This document shows positions 16,586-20,859 of a DNA stretch of 20,859 bases, piece by piece; position 1 is the first letter of the stretch, and each line of letters starts with the position of its first letter. The stretch covers positions 1 to 20,859 of the forward strand of contig SLEY01000670.1 of the NCBI GenBank assembly GCA_007124535.1. Direction: 5' to 3'. The DNA comes from Planctomycetaceae bacterium. GTDB lineage: Bacteria; Planctomycetota; Planctomycetia; Pirellulales; Pirellulaceae. A model generated the notes under the pieces. It searched no databases. It saw only the letters and a program-made list of their open reading frames with translations, and was not told where the DNA came from. The translations under genes and the position numbers were made by a program.

Positions 16586-17318
16586 TGGGCTCCTCCTCCC
16601 CCTGCTGACGAGCGTCCCACTCCTCCTGCCAGGCCCGCCACTGCCGCTGGGCAGCCGCCCGCGCCAACAGCGAGAGGCCTTCGCTCCGCAACTGCGGATC
16701 GTCGCCCGCCGTGCGCACCCGGTGGCGGCCCCGCCGCTCGAGGATCCCAATCGTCGACTGCTTGAGGATCTCCACCTGCTCGGCCGGGATCCGGTAAAAC
16801 GCTTCCGCCGGACACGCCGTGGCGATCGCACATTCGTTACAGTCCAAACAGCGATCATGCTCGACCTGCAAGTACATCGAACCGTTCATCAGGGCACAGC
16901 CCTTGACGCATTTGCCACAGCCGATGCACAAAGGGCCGTCGATCGTGTACTCGTAAAACCGCTGTCCCGACTGCTCTTCGACAAAACGGCGGATCACCGC
17001 CCCGGTCGGGCACAACTGGTTCTCCGCCGCGGTGTCCAACGACCAGTAATTCGTTTCGAAATAGCCGGTGCAGATATCGCAGAAGCCGCACATGTCAAAG
17101 AAGTTCACGCATTTGACCGCCGACACATCCAGCACGCAGTAGGTTGCGCAATTGCCGCAGGCCGTGCACTTGTCCGGGTCCAGTTGCCAGACCTTTAATT
17201 CCGTCCGGCCGCGGCGGCCGGCCAGGAACCCGCCGGCTCCGACCAGAGCGAAACCACCGGTGGTCCGTAAAGCGTCGGTAAGAAACCCCCGCCGATCGGT
17301 TTGAGCTGTGTCCGGCAT
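16575..17318 (-). CDS. Tat-exported polyferredoxin (NapG/MauM-like)
   Basis: A 247-aa protein from ATG at 17318, preceded by GGGGAGG five bases upstream and overlapping the previous stop by one base (TGATG); an in-frame GTG directly before it is possible. The N-terminus is a Tat signal (DRRGFL at 8-13, then a hydrophobic stretch to about 33), so it is folded with its clusters before export. Cysteine groups: CTACGNCATYC (51-61), Cys70/77/80/83, Cys103, CIGCGKCVKGC (131-141), and CLDCNECAIATAC (157-169), enough for four 4Fe-4S clusters. This matches NapG/MauM ferredoxins, which pair with NapH-type membrane proteins. The C-terminus (about 205-247) is a charged helix. It probably receives or donates electrons on the outer face of the cytoplasmic membrane. 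Confidence 0.92.
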   Translation of the reverse strand: MPDTAQTDRRGFLTDALRTTGGFALVGAGGFLAGRRGRTELKVWQLDPDKCTACGNCATYCVLDVSAVKCVNFFDMCGFCDICTGYFETNYWSLDTAAENQLCPTGAVIRRFVEEQSGQRFYEYTIDGPLCIGCGKCVKGCALMNGSMYLQVEHDRCLDCNECAIATACPAEAFYRIPAEQVEILKQSTIGILERRGRHRVRTAGDDPQLRSEGLSLLARAAAQRQWRAWQEEWDARQQGEEEPSGS

Positions 17319-17590
17319 CACATCCTCCCCATCTGCTCATGCTGGGCCGGCCGCGCCTGCGGCAACTCGCACTCGGCCAGCAAACCACACGTCTGACACG
17401 GAATTCGGCGAGTGCACGCGTTGCTTCGCCCCAGCAGCCGGCCGGAAAGCGCAGCCAACAGTGCCAGCAGCGTGCCGCGCGCCGCGGTGCGAAACCATTC
17501 CCGCCGCGAGGCCGGTGGCGCCGCGGATTTCGCGGCAGGCGCCCCCCGGTTCAAACCCGCCTCTCGCCCCACCGCTCGGTCACGACTCAT
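17318..17590 (-). CDS. Small Tat-type protein with four conserved-looking Cys
   Basis: A 90-aa protein that I do not recognise. ATG at 17590 follows GGAGGAG by nine bases and overlaps the preceding gene by 11 nt; a longer in-frame start at 17668 lies inside that gene. The N-terminal 28 residues are polar; then SRREWF (28-33) and a hydrophobic stretch (about 39-53) form a Tat-like signal or anchor. The remainder carries Cys59, Cys65, Cys68 and Cys74 (CTRRIPCQTCGLLAEC), a possible metal or iron-sulfur ligand set, and ends without further domains. Its stop overlaps the start of the polyferredoxin gene, so the two are probably translated together. It might be a small electron carrier or an assembly partner for that ferredoxin. 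Existence is supported by ribosome site, overlaps and signal; function is open. Confidence 0.75.
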   Translation of the reverse strand: MSRDRAVGREAGLNRGAPAAKSAAPPASRREWFRTAARGTLLALLAALSGRLLGRSNACTRRIPCQTCGLLAECELPQARPAQHEQMGRM

Positions 17591-18680
17591 CGCTCGAAAC
17601 TCCTCCAGGTTCAAAAACCCGTACGCTTCGCTGGCTGGCGTCCAGCACCAGCACGCGGCCGGCGGCATCGACGGCGACCCCCTGCACGATCGTGGTCTGG
17701 TCCTCGCGAAACGCCCGGCTGGTCAGCAGACGGGGCGATAGCTGCTCCGGAGTGGCCACCACCGTCTCCAAGTCCCCCTGATCGCTATAGATCTTCACCC
17801 GGGGGATCCCCTTCTCCGCCGTCACGAATCGGCCATCGGCCAACATCGCAAAATGACTCGGATTGCAGCAGCCGAAAAAGCCCTCCAGCCGCGCGGAGGC
17901 CTCGCCCCACTCGCCCAGGAAGTCGCCTTCCAACGTGTAAGCTTCGATCCGCCGGGCTCCCGGATTCGTCACCCGCAGCACGCCATCCTCAAACACCTCG
18001 ACCTCGAAAAAACCGCCGGGAACCGTAAAGCCGCGAATGTTGCGGCTCGGATCCGGGCGGCCGATTACCGAAACCAACTCTCCCGCCGCATCCCAGTGCA
18101 CCACCACCCGGTTCCCCGCGTCCGCAGCCAGCACACTGTCCTCGAATACGGACAGTGAGGTCACGACGCTGTTCTCATCCAAACCAGCGGACCAGGTTCC
18201 CAGCGCCTCGCCCCCCGGACCGAACCGTTCGATCCGGCCCCCCATGCCGGCGTAGATCCGGCCCGGATACGGGTGATCGTCCCCCGCCACCGCCAGGCCG
18301 GTCGGTTCGCCGGTCACCGTGATTTCCAACGAAGGAGAACCCTCGGCGTCGAAACCCAAAATCGCCCCCTCGCCTCCGACCAACCAGCCACCGTCCGGCA
18401 GCGCGGCCAGCGCACGCACCGAAGATAACGGCGCCGCGACCTGATCCGTTTCTTGATACCCCACTCGGGCCGGATCGACCGTTGCCAATTCTTCCAGAGT
18501 GAATTCGAACCGATCCGACAAACCACTGCCCCGATCGCCCCAAGTATCCACCCGGAGCACGGCCACCAAACCGATCACCGCCGTCACGGCCAACAACAAG
18601 GCGAGCACTTTCGGCACCCCCCCGACAGCCGGCGGCGGACGCAACTGGCCCCGCGGGCTCGTCTTCGATTTCCTCGCCAT
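17580..18680 (-). CDS. Membrane-anchored NHL/beta-propeller-like protein
   Basis: A 366-aa protein starting at ATG 18680 after a strong SD (GGAGGTGA, four bases of spacing), 13 nt downstream of the previous stop. A basic, Pro-rich N-terminus leads to a TM segment (about 22-43), so most of the chain should face outside. Residues 85-360 show propeller-like repeats of the NHL/SMP-30 type (ALPDGGWLVGGEGAILGFDA; VAVDAAGRVLVLDASQRSVR). An adjacent pair Cys271-Cys272 (FFGCCNPSHF) sits in one loop; it is the only Cys motif and has no CxxCH haem site. Such propellers bind partners or small ligands; there is no sign of enzyme residues I can identify. Its place in the operon suggests a structural or docking role for the extracytoplasmic part. 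Confidence 0.85.
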   Translation of the reverse strand: MARKSKTSPRGQLRPPPAVGGVPKVLALLLAVTAVIGLVAVLRVDTWGDRGSGLSDRFEFTLEELATVDPARVGYQETDQVAAPLSSVRALAALPDGGWLVGGEGAILGFDAEGSPSLEITVTGEPTGLAVAGDDHPYPGRIYAGMGGRIERFGPGGEALGTWSAGLDENSVVTSLSVFEDSVLAADAGNRVVVHWDAAGELVSVIGRPDPSRNIRGFTVPGGFFEVEVFEDGVLRVTNPGARRIEAYTLEGDFLGEWGEASARLEGFFGCCNPSHFAMLADGRFVTAEKGIPRVKIYSDQGDLETVVATPEQLSPRLLTSRAFREDQTTIVQGVAVDAAGRVLVLDASQRSVRVFEPGGVSSDES

Positions 18681-18693
18681 CGGCTCACCTCCG

Positions 18694-20118
18694 TTAATTC
18701 CTGCGCAAATCCAGACACGCCATCTGACGAACGTCGCGAACCACCAAGTGACCACCCACCATCGCCATCGGGCCCCAAGCCTCATGGCCATCCGGGAACA
18801 CCGTATAGCGCCACAACGGTCGATAACCCTCCGCGGTCGCCTCCGCCGCCACCAACTGGCCGTCCGTCTCCAAGGCCAAGATCAATCCGTCCGCAATCAT
18901 ATAGGGACCATGCCCGAAACGATCGGCCCCACTGTTCCAAAGCTCGCGGCCCTCAAGATCCAGGCATACCAACTGGCCCCCGCGGTGCTTGCGAATCCCG
19001 TAGATGTGGCCTTCGTACAAAATGGGCGTCTGTTGCTCCGAATTGAAATCGCTGCGATCCAGGCTGGCCGCCGTTTCGACCTGCCAGTCGCCGTCTTCCT
19101 CGGTCAACTGCAGGAACATCGCCCCGATCGTTCCGTACCCGCTGCTCAATAGAATCCGGCCGCCCGGCAGAACCAGCGGCGAGGGGCTGGTCGCAAAATT
19201 CTCCCGCCAGGAGGTCTCGTCCCACAGGATCCGGCCATCCTCGGCCGCCACCCCCACGGTTCCGCCCGTGCCGCAATAAACGTACATCGCCTGACCGGCA
19301 TACTCCATCGGCATGATCGAACTGTGGGTCATCTTCCAACCCCGAGGATTCGGCGTCCGCCAAATCTCCTCACCCGTTCGGTAGTCCAAGGCCACCAGCA
19401 GAGCGTCCGCGGCGCCCGGGGCCAGAATCACCCGGCCCTCATCCACCAGCGGGCATTGCCCCGCGTACCATTGCCGCTCCTCGGAACCATAACGTTCTAC
19501 CATGCTGAACAGCCACCGCGACTCGCCCGTCTCCGCATCCCAACCGCCCACGTCCAAACGGGGACCGAGGGTGATCACCATGTCCTCGTACAATGCCGGA
19601 ATGGTTCGCGACATGCCGTGATTACGGGTAATCGGGTTCGGATAACTGTTACGCCAAATCTCCGCGCCGTCGGCCAGAGATAAACAGCGCAGCACGTCCG
19701 CCGTGCCCGGCCCGTCCGGTTCCGGCACCTCGACATCCAATACATACACACGCCCCCGGTCGATCGCGGCGGCTGCGTACCCCTCGCCCAGCTCAACTCT
19801 CCATAGCACTGGGGGACCTCCATCAGGCCATTCTCGGGCCAATGACGTCCCGTCATAGCAAATTGCGTCACGTTGGGGCCCCCGAAATGCGGGCCAGCGG
19901 CCGTCGATGTCCGCCGGGACCCCGACCCCGACGATCGGCTCACCCGCGACAAGCTCGCGACGATCGCTCTCCGTAGTCGCTTCCGGAGTGCCATCCTGAC
20001 CCGGCAGTCGCGGGTCGAACTGTGTCGACGGTGCGACCGTCGTCCAGATCGAAAGAAGAACGACACCAAGGAAGGCAAGCGAAGCAGGTAGGGTGACGGT
20101 GAGAGGGCAGGTTTTCAT
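18694..20118 (-). CDS. Exported PQQ-like beta-propeller protein
   Basis: A 474-aa protein and apparent first gene of the eight-gene operon. The N-terminus has a signal peptide or anchor (about 7-27: TVTLPASLAFLGVVLLSIW). The motif WPAFRGPQRD (74-83) and repeated blades with GxxLW-type edges (DYRTGEEIWRTPNP; DLEGRELWNSG) identify a PQQ-like/BamB-like seven- or eight-bladed propeller, a family strongly expanded in planctomycetes. No haem motif and no recognisable PQQ-dehydrogenase catalytic pair was found, so catalysis is not claimed. No SD is visible before the ATG, and a possible promoter ends ten bases upstream. A second propeller of the same type is encoded further along in the operon. Confidence 0.88.
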   Translation of the reverse strand: MKTCPLTVTLPASLAFLGVVLLSIWTTVAPSTQFDPRLPGQDGTPEATTESDRRELVAGEPIVGVGVPADIDGRWPAFRGPQRDAICYDGTSLAREWPDGGPPVLWRVELGEGYAAAAIDRGRVYVLDVEVPEPDGPGTADVLRCLSLADGAEIWRNSYPNPITRNHGMSRTIPALYEDMVITLGPRLDVGGWDAETGESRWLFSMVERYGSEERQWYAGQCPLVDEGRVILAPGAADALLVALDYRTGEEIWRTPNPRGWKMTHSSIMPMEYAGQAMYVYCGTGGTVGVAAEDGRILWDETSWRENFATSPSPLVLPGGRILLSSGYGTIGAMFLQLTEEDGDWQVETAASLDRSDFNSEQQTPILYEGHIYGIRKHRGGQLVCLDLEGRELWNSGADRFGHGPYMIADGLILALETDGQLVAAEATAEGYRPLWRYTVFPDGHEAWGPMAMVGGHLVVRDVRQMACLDLRRN

Positions 20119-20128
20119 AACTGCGAGT

Positions 20129-20157
20129 ATTTTAACCCGCAGACACGATGATGGAAA
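20129..20157 (-). promoter_or_regulatory. Possible operon promoter with very short leader
   Basis: Read on the minus strand, TTTCCA (20157-20152; 4 of 6 to TTGACA) is followed after 17 bases by TAAAAT (20134-20129; 5 of 6 to TATAAT). The ATG of the first operon gene lies ten bases after the -10 box, so transcription would begin almost at the start codon. The absence of an SD there fits a leaderless message. This is pattern matching only. Confidence 0.35.
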
Positions 20158-20226
20158 CCGGCAGGGGATACCAGACCAGGCGTTGATACCGTTTGCGGGT
20201 TCTGGGTGGACCGATCCTGCGGAAAA

Positions 20227-20859
20227 CTACCAACGGTAGTCCAGGCCCACATTCAGTCCTTGCGCCCAAAAACTGGAGTCGTGGAACACAAATTCGGGGG
20301 GAGTAGTGTCGCCGGTGTCGCGGGCCAGATCGATCGCGTCCCCAACCCGTACCACTCGAGGCCAGAACAGCAGGCGGTATCCGGCCTGCAGACGGAGCCG
20401 GGGCGTCAGCAAGTACCCCCCGGTGACCGCGAACTCCGGGATCAGATCGGTACGGGTGCGGCGGTGGATGCCGATGTTGGGCGACTGGGCCAGCAGACCT
20501 TCGTCCACCACCGGATCCGGGACTCCGCCGGAACTGGTCTCGGTGCTGCCGTCAATTTCCACCTTCTGCCGGTTGCCGCCGATGGCCAATTGGACCGAAC
20601 CGTCCAATTGCCATCGATCCTTCTCCCAGAGGACCAACAAGCCGATCTCTCCCCCGTGGAAATGGTTTGTGGTGGAAAAGCGATCCCGGACCTCCTCACC
20701 TTGCTGCGGATCAATCGAAGTCGTGGTCAATTCCGTCAGCCGCAGACGCTCGTCCAGTTGCAAGTACCGGTAACCGGCCACCATATCGATGCGGTAATCG
20801 CCAATGCACTCGACAAAAAGGAACTGCGAATTGACGTCATCGGCGGAGAAGTCCAGCAG
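20227..20859 (-). CDS. BBP7-family outer-membrane beta-barrel protein, 3' part
   Basis: The frame is open from the right window edge to TAG at 20227, giving 210 residues; the N-terminus is outside the window. The internal ATG at 20784 is not taken as the start because the 25 preceding codons are coding-like (LLDFSADDVNSQFLFVECIG). Alternating hydrophobic strands, MVAGYRYLQLDERLRLTE, FHGGEIGLLVLWEKDRWQLD, a long loop, LRLQAGYRLLFWPRVVRVGD and the ending FWAQGLNVGLDYRW are typical of BBP7 proteins, described in planctomycetes. The final aromatic Trp is a usual outer-membrane barrel signal. It probably forms a pore or structural barrel. It points the same way as the operon but is separated by 108 bp with a possible promoter, so I treat it as a separate unit. 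Confidence 0.88.
   Translation of the reverse strand: MLDFSADDVNSQFLFVECIGDYRIDMVAGYRYLQLDERLRLTELTTTSIDPQQGEEVRDRFSTTNHFHGGEIGLLVLWEKDRWQLDGSVQLAIGGNRQKVEIDGSTETSSGGVPDPVVDEGLLAQSPNIGIHRRTRTDLIPEFAVTGGYLLTPRLRLQAGYRLLFWPRVVRVGDAIDLARDTGDTTPPEFVFHDSSFWAQGLNVGLDYRW

Noticed and set aside
16586..16858. Upstream extension of the NapH-like protein
   Set aside because: This part lies inside the polyferredoxin gene and translates to Arg/Ser-rich sequence; the GTG at 16585 with GGAGGAG before it is a better start.
17591..17668. Upstream extension of the 90-aa protein
   Set aside because: It overlaps the end of the NHL-like gene in another frame, and the ATG at 17590 has a well-placed SD.
18681..18791. 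Upstream extension of the NHL-like protein
   Set aside because: It would run through the end of the preceding propeller gene, while ATG 18680 has a near-perfect SD.
18694..20118. PQQ-dependent alcohol dehydrogenase
   Set aside because: Only the propeller pattern is visible. No haem-c domain and no identifiable catalytic residues support a dehydrogenase.
1..20859. tRNA, rRNA, CRISPR array, insertion sequence or prophage
   Set aside because: I saw no cloverleaf, rRNA-like stretch, regularly spaced repeats, transposase or phage protein on either strand by reading; a covariance-model scan was not possible.

Overview
The window is GC-rich, gene-dense DNA that most likely comes from a planctomycete (phylum Planctomycetota, probably Pirellulales-like; class and genus cannot be fixed from sequence alone). 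The pointers are: two secreted proteins with the planctomycete N-terminal LEPR-XLL type motif (LEPRWMLD, LETRRLLA); dockerin repeats; a Ser/Thr kinase with a C-terminal TPR region lying near an ECF sigma factor; 'WPxFRGP' beta-propeller proteins; and a BBP7-type outer-membrane beta-barrel protein.

Region 1 (1-9059) is a surface/regulatory block. A large subtilisin-like protease with a trailing beta-helix region runs leftwards out of the window. A 414-bp divergent intergenic stretch with hairpin repeats separates it from an 1100-aa Ser/Thr kinase-TPR protein. This is followed, convergently, by a secreted CAP-domain protein with a Cna/SdrD-like domain and two dockerin repeats, and then, divergently, by an ECF-type sigma factor. 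A kinase plus an ECF factor next to secreted proteins suggests a signalling-controlled surface function, but that link is inferred from position only.

Region 2 (9432-20118) is the most interesting part: eight genes all on the minus strand, with gaps of 3-15 nt or overlaps of 1-11 nt, which looks like one operon. In transcription order it encodes: (1) an exported PQQ-like beta-propeller; (2) a membrane-anchored NHL-like propeller; (3) a 90-aa Tat-type protein with four Cys; (4) a Tat-exported polyferredoxin of NapG/MauM type; (5) a NapH/NosR-like membrane iron-sulfur protein; (6) a three-TM protein with a PQQ-like propeller; (7) a NuoE-NuoF fusion flavoprotein with a C-terminal 2[4Fe-4S] ferredoxin domain; and (8) a 2Fe-2S/GltD-like FAD protein that lacks the usual NAD(P)H-binding domain. 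Together they could form an NADH-linked flavin/iron-sulfur module in the cytoplasm wired through a membrane ferredoxin protein to extracytoplasmic ferredoxin and propeller proteins. No catalytic subunit of a known dehydrogenase, hydrogenase or reductase and no haem-c motif is present, so the substrate or acceptor is unknown.

Region 3 (20227-20859) is the 3' part of a BBP7-type porin-like gene that enters from the right edge. I found no tRNA, rRNA, CRISPR array, transposase or phage gene.
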